Positions 7,976-16,189 of a stretch of 64,000 bases of DNA are shown in pieces (position 1 is the first letter of the stretch; every line of letters begins with the position of its first letter). This stretch comes from JADLCB01 sp964398315. Lineage in GTDB: Bacteria > Planctomycetota > Phycisphaerae > Tepidisphaerales > Tepidisphaeraceae. The position numbers and the translations under genes are program-made. Below the pieces are notes generated by a model. That model had not been told where the DNA came from. It did no database searches and saw only the letters and a list, made by a program, of their open reading frames with translations. The stretch is from NCBI GenBank assembly GCA_964398315.1, contig CAYNMV010000002.1, positions 100,659 through 164,658 on the forward strand. Reading direction: 5' to 3'.

Positions 7976-9670
7976 ATGAACCCCGTCCTTCTCAAAGATC
8001 TCATCGGGCTGCTGCGGCTGAAGCGCGTGGCGGCGATCCAGGTGTTTTTCCTGCTGGTGCTGGGGCTGCTGGTGCTGCTGACCTGGCCGCAGGCGGGCGT
8101 GCTGGAAGGCTCCTATGGCGCGGGCAGCGTCGCCAGCGCAGCGCGCGGGCAGGACCACCTGCTGCTGGGGCTGGTCATCGGGCAGATTATCCTGCTGGTG
8201 CTGTTCGTGCCCGGCATCGCCTCGGTCGCCCTCACCGGTGAGAAGGAAGCCAACACGCTGGAGATGCTCTACGCCTCGCGCCTGACGCCGGCGGAGATCA
8301 TCTGGGGGAAGGTGGGGTTCGCCATCGCCTACCCGATCCTGCTGCTGCTGACAGCCCTGCCTTTCGTGGCGCTGCTCAACTTCCGGGGGGATGTGCGCGG
8401 CGATGACCTGTTGTGGGCCTACCTGATCCTCTTCATCACCGCCATCTTCCTGGCCATGCTCTGCCTGATGGTGTCGGCGGTGTGCAAGCAGAGCTCCACC
8501 GCCCTGGTCGTCAGCTACATCACCGTGCTGGTGGTGTGCGGCGCGGTGCTGGTGCCGGCGGCGATCATGCTGCAAAGCCAGGGAGGCGTGGTGGCCCAGG
8601 TGCTGCACTATATTCGCTCGCTGTCGCCGGTGGCGGCGGCACTGAGCCTGCTGGCCCCCGCGCAGTACGACTTCAGCGGGGCGGGGCGCCAGGGGCTGGC
8701 GCCGCTGTGGATGACGTTCCTTCCGGCGGCGGGGCTGGTGATCCTGGTCAGCTTCGGCGTCCTGGTCATGAAGCTGCGCAGCGCTCCCAACGCCTCGGAG
8801 GGCTTCGGCCGGGGCGCGGCCGCCGAAGCCGAACATGGTGCCCTGCACCGCATCATGTACCTGATTGACCCGAACAAGAAGCCCAAGCCGTTCGGATCAT
8901 TCAACCCGGTGGTGGCCAAGGAGCGCCGAACCAATCAGCTTCGCAGCGGACGCTGGATGATCCGCATTTTCTACGCCTCGCTGCTGGTGTCGCTGGCGCT
9001 GAGCGCCATGGCCCTCTATGGCGGTGAGACCGAGCACAAGAACCTGCTGGAATACGTGGCCGCGGTGGTCATCACCTTCCAGGTGGGCCTGGTGGCGCTG
9101 GTGAGCCCCAGCCTCACCAGCAGCGTGGTCAGCACCGAGATCGAGAACGGTACCTGGGAGGTATTGCGGCTGACCCCCCTGAGCGGCTGGCGGATTTTCT
9201 GGGGCAAGTTCATACCCGCGTTCCTGCCGGCGCTGCTGCCGATCGTGGCACTGCTGCCGGCCTACGGGGCGCTGTGGTACATCCAGCCGGGCTACTTGCA
9301 GTACTTCCTGCGGGTAATCCCGGTGGTGGTGCTGGCGGCAGCGTTCTGCTGCACGCTGGGGCTGATGGCCTCTACCCTCTTTTCCAGCACCGCCCGCGCC
9401 ACGGTGACGGCGTACGTGATCACCGCCGCCCTGTTCGTGCTGCCGATGATCGCCTGGTTCGCCAGCGGGGTGGTGCTAGCGCCGAAGGTCGCGGCCCACC
9501 TCGCGTTCCTTTCACCGGGCGTGGTGGCGGTCAATGTGCTGCCCAACGGCTGGGGCGCCATCGCGGAATATGGCCTGTACGAACTGCACCTGTATCTGAT
9601 CGGCGCCCTGACGCTGCTGATGCTCATCATTGCCTGGCTCCGCCTGGCCGCGCTGATGCGCATGGGGTAG
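7976..9670 (+). CDS. Double-length ABC-2 permease (two fused halves)
   Basis: 564 residues with about 12 membrane helices in two similar halves. Each half carries an ABC-2 family motif: GEKEANTLEMLYASRLTPAE then IIWGK in the first, and TEIENGTWEVLRLTPLSGWR then IFWGK in the second. This looks like a tandem duplication, so one chain could form the whole membrane part of the transporter. A hydrophilic linker of about 55 residues (from about 265) joins the halves. ATG 7976 is the first in frame; its ribosome site is weak. It works with the ATPase at 6737 and probably the GATase-like protein at 4177. Confidence 0.88.
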   Translation: MNPVLLKDLIGLLRLKRVAAIQVFFLLVLGLLVLLTWPQAGVLEGSYGAGSVASAARGQDHLLLGLVIGQIILLVLFVPGIASVALTGEKEANTLEMLYASRLTPAEIIWGKVGFAIAYPILLLLTALPFVALLNFRGDVRGDDLLWAYLILFITAIFLAMLCLMVSAVCKQSSTALVVSYITVLVVCGAVLVPAAIMLQSQGGVVAQVLHYIRSLSPVAAALSLLAPAQYDFSGAGRQGLAPLWMTFLPAAGLVILVSFGVLVMKLRSAPNASEGFGRGAAAEAEHGALHRIMYLIDPNKKPKPFGSFNPVVAKERRTNQLRSGRWMIRIFYASLLVSLALSAMALYGGETEHKNLLEYVAAVVITFQVGLVALVSPSLTSSVVSTEIENGTWEVLRLTPLSGWRIFWGKFIPAFLPALLPIVALLPAYGALWYIQPGYLQYFLRVIPVVVLAAAFCCTLGLMASTLFSSTARATVTAYVITAALFVLPMIAWFASGVVLAPKVAAHLAFLSPGVVAVNVLPNGWGAIAEYGLYELHLYLIGALTLLMLIIAWLRLAALMRMG

Positions 9671-9736
9671 GGCGGCCACGCCGGCCCATGCAGCACACGC
9701 GCTGACCAGTCCGACAGCGTGTCATGGCAAACGAAA

Positions 9737-9778
9737 AAGCCGCCACTGTGCAGACTGCTCAGTGGCGGCTTATTGTTT
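9737..9778. terminator. Bidirectional terminator between the permease and nuoB
   Basis: AAGCCGCCACTG pairs perfectly with CAGTGGCGGCTT (9760-9771). On the minus strand the stem is followed by TTTTT, on the plus strand by ATTGTTT, so it can end both converging genes. Confidence 0.88.
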
Positions 9779-9793
9779 CACTTCAGGCAGGAT

Positions 9794-10363
9794 TTACACC
9801 GACTTACCACCCACCGTGACCGGGATGCCGGCAGGCTGGGGGGCGGGGTGGTAGCTGGGTTCAATGGCAATTTGCAGTGGCCGCCGCTGGCCGCTGGGCA
9901 GGCCGTGCTGGTCTACGATCCGCTGGATCGCCATGATCCCCTCGATGAGCGACTCAGGCCGTGGCGGGCAGCCGGGGATATAGACATCCACCGGCATGAA
10001 CTGGTCAATCCCCTGGATGGTGGCATAAGCGTCGAACACCCCGCCGGTGCTGGCGCACGCGCCCATGCTGATCACCCACTTCGGCTCGGTCATCTGCTGG
10101 TAAATGTGCTGGAGGACCGGCATCATCTTAATCGTCACCCGCCCGGCCACGATCATCAGGTCGCTCTGGCGGGGGCTGAAGCTCATGCGCTCCATCCCGA
10201 AACGGGCCAGATCGAAACGGCTGGCGGCAGTGGCCATCAGTTCGATGCCGCAACAGGCGGTGGCGAACGGCATCGGCCAAAGTGAGTTGCGCCGGCCCCA
10301 GTTGACCAACTTCTTGAGCTGGGTCGTCAACACATTGTCCGGCAGCATCTGGGTATCAATCAT
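9794..10363 (-). CDS. nuoB: NADH-quinone oxidoreductase subunit B
   Basis: 189 residues. This subunit carries the terminal [4Fe-4S] cluster N2 of complex I and passes electrons to quinone at the inner side of the membrane. The four ligands are visible: Cys37-Cys38 (ATACCGIE), Cys103 (MGACAST) and Cys132 (PGCPPRPE). GGAG 5 nt before the ATG at 10363 supports the start. No other nuo gene is next to it: a zinc-ribbon gene lies upstream in the opposite direction and a terminator downstream. So nuoB is separate from the rest of complex I here. Confidence 0.95.
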   Translation of the reverse strand: MIDTQMLPDNVLTTQLKKLVNWGRRNSLWPMPFATACCGIELMATAASRFDLARFGMERMSFSPRQSDLMIVAGRVTIKMMPVLQHIYQQMTEPKWVISMGACASTGGVFDAYATIQGIDQFMPVDVYIPGCPPRPESLIEGIMAIQRIVDQHGLPSGQRRPLQIAIEPSYHPAPQPAGIPVTVGGKSV

Positions 10364-10538
10364 CGGTACTCCAATGTCTCCTGAGCCATGCCATTATAGG
10401 TGATCCCCGCCCGGCGAACCAGCCAGACCGGCGGAAAACCGCTGGCGCAGCAGCGCGTTATCGAAATCATGCCGACATCTAACAGCCCGATCGTGCCCGG
10501 TCGCGATATCCTGCTGAAGCATAAGGAGGAACATCCGC

Positions 10539-11141
10539 GTGAACCCCAATCGCACGATCACCTGCCCGGCTTGCCAAACCGCCGATCCTCTCATTCGCTC
10601 CGAGGCCAACGCCCAACTCCCTTCGCTGCGCTGCGGCCGCTGTGGCGGCCAGTGGATCCGCGAGGAGCACTATTACGCCTGGATCGAGCGTTCCGACCGC
10701 TCATCCACCCCCAGCGCGGTGGAAGCAGCGGGCCAGGCGCAGGACACGCCCCGCGCCAAGCTGTGCCCCGAGTGCGGCCGCATCATGCGACGCTATGCAG
10801 TAGGACACGGGCTTGATTTCATCATCGACCGCTGCGGCACCTGTGCTGGCATCTGGTTCGACGCCAACGAATGGGAGCGCCTGACCCATGCCGGCCTGGC
10901 CGATCGCGTCCATTTCATCTTCTCCGCCGCCTGGCAGGCCGACATCCTGCGCACCCGGCAAATACACGCCGCGGCCCAGCGGCTGCGCGAAAAGATCGGC
11001 CCGGACGACTACGACCGGCTCACGGCGCTGGCCGACTGGATCGAGCAACACCCGCACCGCACCGAGTTGGCCGCCTATCTCACCGACCGCTTCCGCGAGC
11101 TGTCTCCACGCGGCCCGGCCAGTGCGTCAGCGGAGCAATGA
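10539..11141 (+). CDS. Zinc-ribbon (zf-TFIIB-like) protein
   Basis: 200 residues with two Cys4 ribbons: CPAC with CGRC in residues 9-36, and CPECGR with CGTC around residues 76-102, the second followed by AGIWFDANEWERL, the classic end of the zf-TFIIB family. The C-terminal half is helical and charged. The GTG start at 10539 is supported by AAGGAGGA (10523-10530) 8 nt upstream. The function is unknown; such proteins may bind nucleic acid or serve as metal-binding adaptors. It is divergent from nuoB. Confidence 0.8.
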   Translation: MNPNRTITCPACQTADPLIRSEANAQLPSLRCGRCGGQWIREEHYYAWIERSDRSSTPSAVEAAGQAQDTPRAKLCPECGRIMRRYAVGHGLDFIIDRCGTCAGIWFDANEWERLTHAGLADRVHFIFSAAWQADILRTRQIHAAAQRLREKIGPDDYDRLTALADWIEQHPHRTELAAYLTDRFRELSPRGPASASAEQ

Positions 11142-11299
11142 GGTCGGTGTTCAGCACGCTGCGCTCACGACGCCCTTACTGGCTGTCATCGGGGCCGTTC
11201 CGCCATCACAGCGGGTATCACGCGCATGCCTGCCGGGCTAACCGGGAAAGAAGCGCTCGGGCCAGCCGAATCGGGCGCGTAATCCACCGCCAGATCACG

Positions 11300-11328
11300 T
11301 TGTTTGGCTTATCGGCCGCCTGTATAAA
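11300..11328 (+). promoter_or_regulatory. Promoter of the ROK gene, leaderless type
   Basis: TTGTTT (11300-11305), a 17-bp spacer, and TATAAA (11323-11328) preceded by TG. The ATG follows 7 nt after the -10 box, leaving no room for a 5' leader. Confidence 0.8.
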
Positions 11329-11335
11329 AACCTTC

Positions 11336-12463
11336 ATGGCCATCACGCAGCGGCAGCGGGCGGTTTTGCGGGAGATCTGGCAGAACGGGCCGTTGTCGCG
11401 ATGGGAGCTGCATCAGCGTACCGGACACACACCCAACGGCGTGGGCACGCTGGTGCGGGCGCTGATCGATGCGGGACTGCTGCATGAGCTGCAGCCCGAA
11501 CCCACCGGCGGCGGACGGCCGCGCATCCCGCTGGCCATTCGTCCCGATCAACGTCATGTCATCGGCCTGGCGCTGGCGCCGGGGGCAGTGCATGTGGCGC
11601 GCATCAACCTGCTGGGCCAGCTGGCCGATGAGCGGGCCGCCCAGAGCCGTCCCCTGCCCGATCCGGCCCGTGCTGGCCAGGTCATCCGCAGCCTGCTGGA
11701 AAAAACCCGCAACGCCAACACCCTGGGCATCGGCATCGGCGTGGCGGGATTCATCGATCCTGCCGCGCGCACTGTGCTGGCCGGATCGGCGGTTGCGCCC
11801 CAGGCGCCGCTGTCATTGGCAAAAGCGCTGGAGGCGGCGGGGGAGGTACCGGTCTCGCTGGAGAACGACACCCAGGCGCTGGCTGCCCAGTGGATGCTGA
11901 CACACAAGGCCGATGCCTCCCAGGATGTCCTGCTGGTGCATTTTGATGAGGGGAGCGTGTCGGCTGCGCTGCTGGTGGCGGGGCGGCCCAATCGCGGATG
12001 CGCCGCCGGGGCCAATGAGCTGGGGCACACCCGCTTTGCCGTTGACACCGCCCGCTGCTACTGCGGCCAGACCGGCTGCCTCGAGCGCATCTGCAGTGGC
12101 GATTTCCTGCTGCGCCAGGGGGCGAAAAACGGTCTGCTGGCCCAGCAGGTGGAGCGCTATGCCGGCAACAGCAAACCGATCGAAGCCCTGATCCGCCATC
12201 TGGCGATGGGCCTGGCCAACGCGGCCAACCTGATCCGCCCGCATCGCCTGGTGCTGGCCAGCCGCTTCGTCGAGCATGCACCGTTCACCAGTCGCCTGAT
12301 CGAAGAAACCCGTCGTCTGCTGCTGGGGCAGATCCGCGACCGGATGGCCATCGACTGCTGGGATATCCCCGGCACCCGCACCGCCGAAACCGCCGCCTGG
12401 CTGGCATTGGCCGATCTGTATTACGATGGATGGGGAACGGGGGAGGACAAGGCAAAAGGCTGA
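11336..12463 (+). CDS. ROK family transcriptional regulator
   Basis: 375 residues: an N-terminal winged helix (RQRAVLREIWQNGPLSRWEL, residues 4-60) and a ROK domain. The zinc motif CYCGQTGCLE fits CxCGxxGCxE, and ELGHT and LENDTQALA correspond to sugar-binding positions. The nucleotide loop DxGxT expected near residue 75 is replaced by ALAPGAVHVA, so sugar kinase activity is doubtful; an NagC/Mlc-like sugar-responsive repressor is more likely. The start at 11336 is set by the promoter ending 7 nt before it and by the HTH. The stop codon lies inside the terminator hairpin. Confidence 0.85.
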   Translation: MAITQRQRAVLREIWQNGPLSRWELHQRTGHTPNGVGTLVRALIDAGLLHELQPEPTGGGRPRIPLAIRPDQRHVIGLALAPGAVHVARINLLGQLADERAAQSRPLPDPARAGQVIRSLLEKTRNANTLGIGIGVAGFIDPAARTVLAGSAVAPQAPLSLAKALEAAGEVPVSLENDTQALAAQWMLTHKADASQDVLLVHFDEGSVSAALLVAGRPNRGCAAGANELGHTRFAVDTARCYCGQTGCLERICSGDFLLRQGAKNGLLAQQVERYAGNSKPIEALIRHLAMGLANAANLIRPHRLVLASRFVEHAPFTSRLIEETRRLLLGQIRDRMAIDCWDIPGTRTAETAAWLALADLYYDGWGTGEDKAKG

Positions 12464-12494
12464 AAAGCGCATCAGGTGCGCCTTTCAGCCTTTT
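12454..12494. terminator. Bidirectional terminator overlapping the ROK stop codon
   Basis: An 18-bp stem with one mismatch (12454-12471 with 12477-12494) around a 5-nt loop; each arm ends in four A or T, so it can work both ways between the converging ROK and DUF3299 genes. The ROK TGA at 12461-12463 is in the left arm. Confidence 0.85.
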
Positions 12495-12506
12495 CGCCGG
12501 TCATTC

Positions 12507-13028
12507 CTATCCAACCGGTGTGACGCTGTCCACATCCATGCGGTAGACCTGCGTGACCTGGCCGCCCTCGCGCTTCAGGTCGACGTAAAGCGTACCCATC
12601 ACCTCGACCAGGCCGCGGTAGTAGTTGATTGAATCGTTGGTGGCGCGGGCCTGCACCCAGTGCTGCACCTTGGGCGGGCCGGAATAACAGCACTTGGCAA
12701 TCGAGTAGACGAGGACGAAGTTCTCCACCGTCTGCCCCGCGCCGCGAGGATCATACATTTCGCCGCGGACGAGAATCTTGCGGCCGTCCAGCTTGCGGTA
12801 TTCCGCCGGAACATCCTCGATCGTGCCGGTGGTGGCGTCGAAGGGGAAATCGCTCAGCGCCTTGAGATTCACCTCAAGGTAATCGCCCCGGTCACGGATA
12901 CCGCCTGTAACTGATTCCTCGACAAAGATATACAGCGGATAGCCGACAAGCAGGACCACCGCCGCGGCGAAAAACAGAATGCGGAAGTTGAACCGCTCGC
13001 GCAAGGGGATGTGGGCTGCGTTGCTCAT
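12507..13028 (-). CDS. DUF3299-like membrane-anchored protein
   Basis: 173 residues with one N-terminal membrane helix (ILFFAAAVVLLVGYPLYIFV, residues 17-36) and an extracytoplasmic domain. The segment AKCCYSGPPKVQHWVQ matches the CC-x(2)-GPP core of DUF3299, a family often encoded next to LolD/MacB-type transporters. The exact function is not known. It lies downstream of such an ATPase (13354-14055) on the same strand, 325 bp away. No ribosome site is obvious before the ATG at 13028. Confidence 0.7.
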   Translation of the reverse strand: MSNAAHIPLRERFNFRILFFAAAVVLLVGYPLYIFVEESVTGGIRDRGDYLEVNLKALSDFPFDATTGTIEDVPAEYRKLDGRKILVRGEMYDPRGAGQTVENFVLVYSIAKCCYSGPPKVQHWVQARATNDSINYYRGLVEVMGTLYVDLKREGGQVTQVYRMDVDSVTPVG

Positions 13029-13353
13029 GGTTTACATCGTTGCCAGCGAGGGTAACGGCACCAGCCTGTCACTCGCCAATTCGACATCTCTTGGCGGCTT
13101 TGGCATCCCAACAGGTTGCGGGATGCGCCGGCCCAGCACAAGCCCGTCGCGACAAGCAACAATCCGACAACATGCGTACGGCCTGGGCCTATCTACCCAT
13201 CCTGCCTGGTAAGGCATCTCGTCCGTATGATATTACTCGATGACCAGCTCGATTGTTCCCACGATCTTCCCTCCCTTCTGCAATTGCCGGTCCATCGCCA
13301 TGCTGAGATCGCCAGTAAACTGATCCACCGGCTGCACTTGCGTGACACAGTGG
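13029..13353. other. Gap where a permease gene would be expected
   Basis: In related loci a permease often sits between the ATPase and the DUF3299 gene; here there are only 325 bp. On the minus strand a frame of about 40 codons ends in TAA at 13233-13235 (translation ending KGGKIVGTIELVIE), which could be the tail of a decayed or very small gene. I cannot support a product. Confidence 0.35.
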
Positions 13354-14055
13354 CTAATCGGCCATAGCCGGCGACGCAACCGCGCGGTTCAGCTCGGCCA
13401 ACGCCACCACGCGCGGCAATTGCCGCGTCAGGTTCTGGTCATGACTGACCAGCAGCAGGCTTGCGCTAATTTCCTGACAAAGCTGGCGGATCAGGTCAAG
13501 CACCTGCTGGGCATTGGTGGCATCCAGTGCCCCGGTTGGTTCATCGGCCAGCACCACCTTTGGCCGGGCCGCCAGCGCCCGTGCCACCGCCACCCGCTGC
13601 TGCTGCCCGACCGACAGCTTGGCCGGCTTGTAGTGCCTGCGCTCACTCAGCCCCACTTCCTCCAGCAGGTGATCCGCCCAGGCCGTATCGGGCGTCCGCC
13701 CGCTGAAACTCATCCCCAGCAGCACATTCTCCCGTGCGGTGAACCCCGCCAGCAGGTGGTGGGTCTGGAAGATGTAGCCGATGTGCCGCCCGCGGAAGTT
13801 GTCGCGCTCCGCCTCGGAAAGACGGGTCAGCTCAACCTTCCCCTCCGCGCCCAGGTCATATGTCACGTGCCCCGAATCCGGCACCAGGATCCCGGCCATC
13901 AGGTGCAGGAGTGTCGTCTTGCCCGACCCGCTCGATCCCACCAGCGCCACCTGCTCCCCATCGCCCAGTTCGAAGTGCTCGATGTCGATCGTCGGCACGA
14001 ACGAGCCATCCGGCGCCACGTACCGCTTTTTCAACTCAGACAAGATCACCGCCAT
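13354..14055 (-). CDS. LolD/MacB-like ABC transporter ATP-binding protein
   Basis: 233 residues, full length for this class. Walker A GSSGSGKTT, signature LSVGQQQRVA, Walker B VVLADEPTGALD (the GALD ending is typical of the LolD/MacB/FtsE branch) and H-loop LVSHD. Such subunits drive extraction of lipoproteins or other envelope substrates with an FtsX-fold permease. No permease gene adjoins it; the MacB-like permease at 2133-3437 has no ATPase beside it and could be its partner (inference). The ATG at 14055 lies 6 nt after a -10 box. Confidence 0.9.
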   Translation of the reverse strand: MAVILSELKKRYVAPDGSFVPTIDIEHFELGDGEQVALVGSSGSGKTTLLHLMAGILVPDSGHVTYDLGAEGKVELTRLSEAERDNFRGRHIGYIFQTHHLLAGFTARENVLLGMSFSGRTPDTAWADHLLEEVGLSERRHYKPAKLSVGQQQRVAVARALAARPKVVLADEPTGALDATNAQQVLDLIRQLCQEISASLLLVSHDQNLTRQLPRVVALAELNRAVASPAMAD

Positions 14056-14061
14056 ACCACC

Positions 14062-14090
14062 AGCCTACCGCCACCCCCGCAGCGCGCCAA
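14062..14090 (-). promoter_or_regulatory. Promoter of the LolD-like ATPase gene, leaderless type
   Basis: On the minus strand: TTGGCG (14090-14085), a 17-bp spacer, TAGGCT (14067-14062), then 6 nt to the ATG. The -10 box is weak, but the spacing to both the -35 box and the start codon matches the other leaderless promoters here. Confidence 0.55.
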
Positions 14091-14207
14091 TTGCAAGCCA
14101 GTTGCGTTCCCGACCCAGCCAGACCAATCGCACGCGGCCCCTCCTAAAGGCCCGACAACCTGCCATCAGTCACGACCGCTGGGGTGATTTCGCTGGTTGC
14201 GCGCGGC

Positions 14208-15950
14208 TTAGCGATTGCTCAGGTCCTCGATCGTCACATTGGCGCGCCAGTCCATGGTGGGGGGGTCGTAGGGATGCGGCTGGCCGGTGATCTGGGTCAG
14301 CGACCACGCGGCGATCCAGCGCAGGCGCGGGCTGGTGTCGGTGGTGGCCGCCTTGGTCAGCAGATTGCGCGCACCCTGCATCTTCAGCCGGCCCATGGCC
14401 TTGAGGGCCTCGAATTTGGTTTCCTCGGCGTCGTACTCCGAGTTGTACAACCCCGCCAGCCGGCCGGTCGAAGCGCGGTCATCGGGATCGGCCACCTGGC
14501 CAACCGCCCACGCCCCGGCAGCGCGGGGTTCGGACGGTGTGGTCTCGCCACTGGCGGACAGCACCTGCCGCACCGGCGCCAACACGCGCTGATCACCCAG
14601 CAATGCCGCGGCGATGAACGCCTCGACCGTCGCTGAACTGGCCAGGAGATCATTTCCCCGGCCCACCACCGCCGCCGCCCCGCGCGTGGCCAGGTCGGTG
14701 ACCGCATCGGCCGCCCGCTTGTCGCCGATACGGCCCAGCGCCCGGACCGTCTCAATCACCGCGGCGGCATCCAGCGCCTCGCTGGCCTCGGCCGGCGCCA
14801 GCAGCGCGATCTGTTTCTCCAGCCCGGCGTTGCTGCGGTAGGCGCCCAGCAGGTGCGAGCCATCCTGCCGCCGCTGCGCGTGGGGCAGGTCCAGCAGCTT
14901 GACCGCCTCGGCAATGATCGCCTGCTTCACGGTTTCATCGGCGGCCTGCGTAAGAGAGGCCAGGGCGGCATCATGCACCGGCAGGTACGGATCGACCAGC
15001 AGATCCACCAGCCGCGATGCCACCGCCGTCGATTGCACCGGCACCACGTTGGCCGCGGCCACGGCACGCACCGATGGGTCGGGATCGTCCAGTAGCCGCT
15101 CGGCGGCCGCGCGAGCGTCGGCGGCCTCGATCACCGCCGGCAACGCCGCCAGTGCCGTGCGCCGAACCGCCGGATGGGGGCTTTGCAGCAGGGCGGTGAT
15201 CGCCTCGCCGTGGCGGGTTGATTTGAGCTGCGCCAGCGCCTCCAGGGCACTGACCTGCTGGCCGGGATCTCCCTTGAGCAGCCCGGCCACCGCCGCGGCG
15301 TGATCCGTCGCGCCAATCCGCGCAATCGCCTGGACCGCATGAACCTGCAAGCGCGGCTGCAGCGCGGGCAGGGCGATGGCGATGGCGTCGACCTCTTCCG
15401 CCGTTGCCGCGCTTTTCAGGGCGGCAAGACGCACATTCTCATCGGCATCATTGAGCGCTTTGAGCACGATTGCCGCAGCCCCCTGGCGCTCAGCAGTAAG
15501 CCGTCCATAGGCCAGTACCGCCTGGGCGCGCACCACCGGGTCGGGATCGTCGATCAGCCTGGCCACATCGTTCGCCAGGTCTGCCTGCCCCAGGTCCGCG
15601 GCCGCCTGCGCCGCTGCGCCGCGCACGACCGATTCACTGTCGCCCAGGGCGATGCGGATGAATGTCGCCGCTTCGGCCAGGCGTGTCTTGCCCAGGTCGC
15701 GCACCAGTTCCACCCGCCGCTCGGGCGTGGTCCCGGAGCGCTGCATCGCCTCACCCAGCAGTTGGATGGTACGCGGCGAGGTCTTGTTCACGGTCTGTGC
15801 ATCGGGGATATGCAATTGGGGGCTGCGATGCTCGATGACGATCGCTTCGGGGGTGTCGGTGATCGACGGTGCGGCTGTCTGTGCCCAGACGGCCGCCGCA
15901 CTCAGCACAACCAGGACAAATCCCGCTCGATAACCGCAGAGATGGACCAT
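14208..15950 (-). CDS. Secreted HEAT-repeat protein
   Basis: 580 residues with a signal peptide (FVLVVLSAAAVWAQ) and about a dozen HEAT/PBS-lyase-type helical repeats, seen as recurring DPDPxVRAxAxxAL segments (for example IDDPDPVVRAQAVLAYGRL and LDDPDPSVRAVAAANV). Such scaffolds bind other proteins; no catalytic motif is present. ATG 15950 is preferred over a TTG 36 bp upstream because the signal peptide then starts correctly and a -10 box lies 7 nt before it. It is transcribed away from the putative origin. Confidence 0.85.
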   Translation of the reverse strand: MVHLCGYRAGFVLVVLSAAAVWAQTAAPSITDTPEAIVIEHRSPQLHIPDAQTVNKTSPRTIQLLGEAMQRSGTTPERRVELVRDLGKTRLAEAATFIRIALGDSESVVRGAAAQAAADLGQADLANDVARLIDDPDPVVRAQAVLAYGRLTAERQGAAAIVLKALNDADENVRLAALKSAATAEEVDAIAIALPALQPRLQVHAVQAIARIGATDHAAAVAGLLKGDPGQQVSALEALAQLKSTRHGEAITALLQSPHPAVRRTALAALPAVIEAADARAAAERLLDDPDPSVRAVAAANVVPVQSTAVASRLVDLLVDPYLPVHDAALASLTQAADETVKQAIIAEAVKLLDLPHAQRRQDGSHLLGAYRSNAGLEKQIALLAPAEASEALDAAAVIETVRALGRIGDKRAADAVTDLATRGAAAVVGRGNDLLASSATVEAFIAAALLGDQRVLAPVRQVLSASGETTPSEPRAAGAWAVGQVADPDDRASTGRLAGLYNSEYDAEETKFEALKAMGRLKMQGARNLLTKAATTDTSPRLRWIAAWSLTQITGQPHPYDPPTMDWRANVTIEDLSNR

Positions 15951-15957
15951 GCCCGCC

Positions 15958-15986
15958 AGATTACGACCGCGGTGGGGGCGGGTCAA
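15958..15986 (-). promoter_or_regulatory. Promoter of the HEAT-repeat gene, leaderless type
   Basis: On the minus strand: TTGACC (15986-15981), a 17-bp spacer, TAATCT (15963-15958), then 7 nt to the ATG at 15950. Confidence 0.7.
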
Positions 15987-16189
15987 AGGGAGAGGGCCAC
16001 GGTTTAGGGCCGAGCGTTCAGAATTCAGGGGTTAGCGGCAGGAGGCAGGAAACTGCCATCTCTCGCAACACACTGCCCGCGGGCCTGGGCGTTTTCAGTG
16101 TGCTCAGGCGGACAGCGGGCGCATGTCCTGCCCGGCGGGGCTTTCTGAACCCCCGACCGCTTTCCCGCACCGGTAGCGCCAACCCGGTC

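Noticed and set aside
13233..13353. Small minus-strand gene between the ATPase and DUF3299 genes
   Set aside because: About 40 codons without a start codon or ribosome site in a good position; kept only as a possible remnant.
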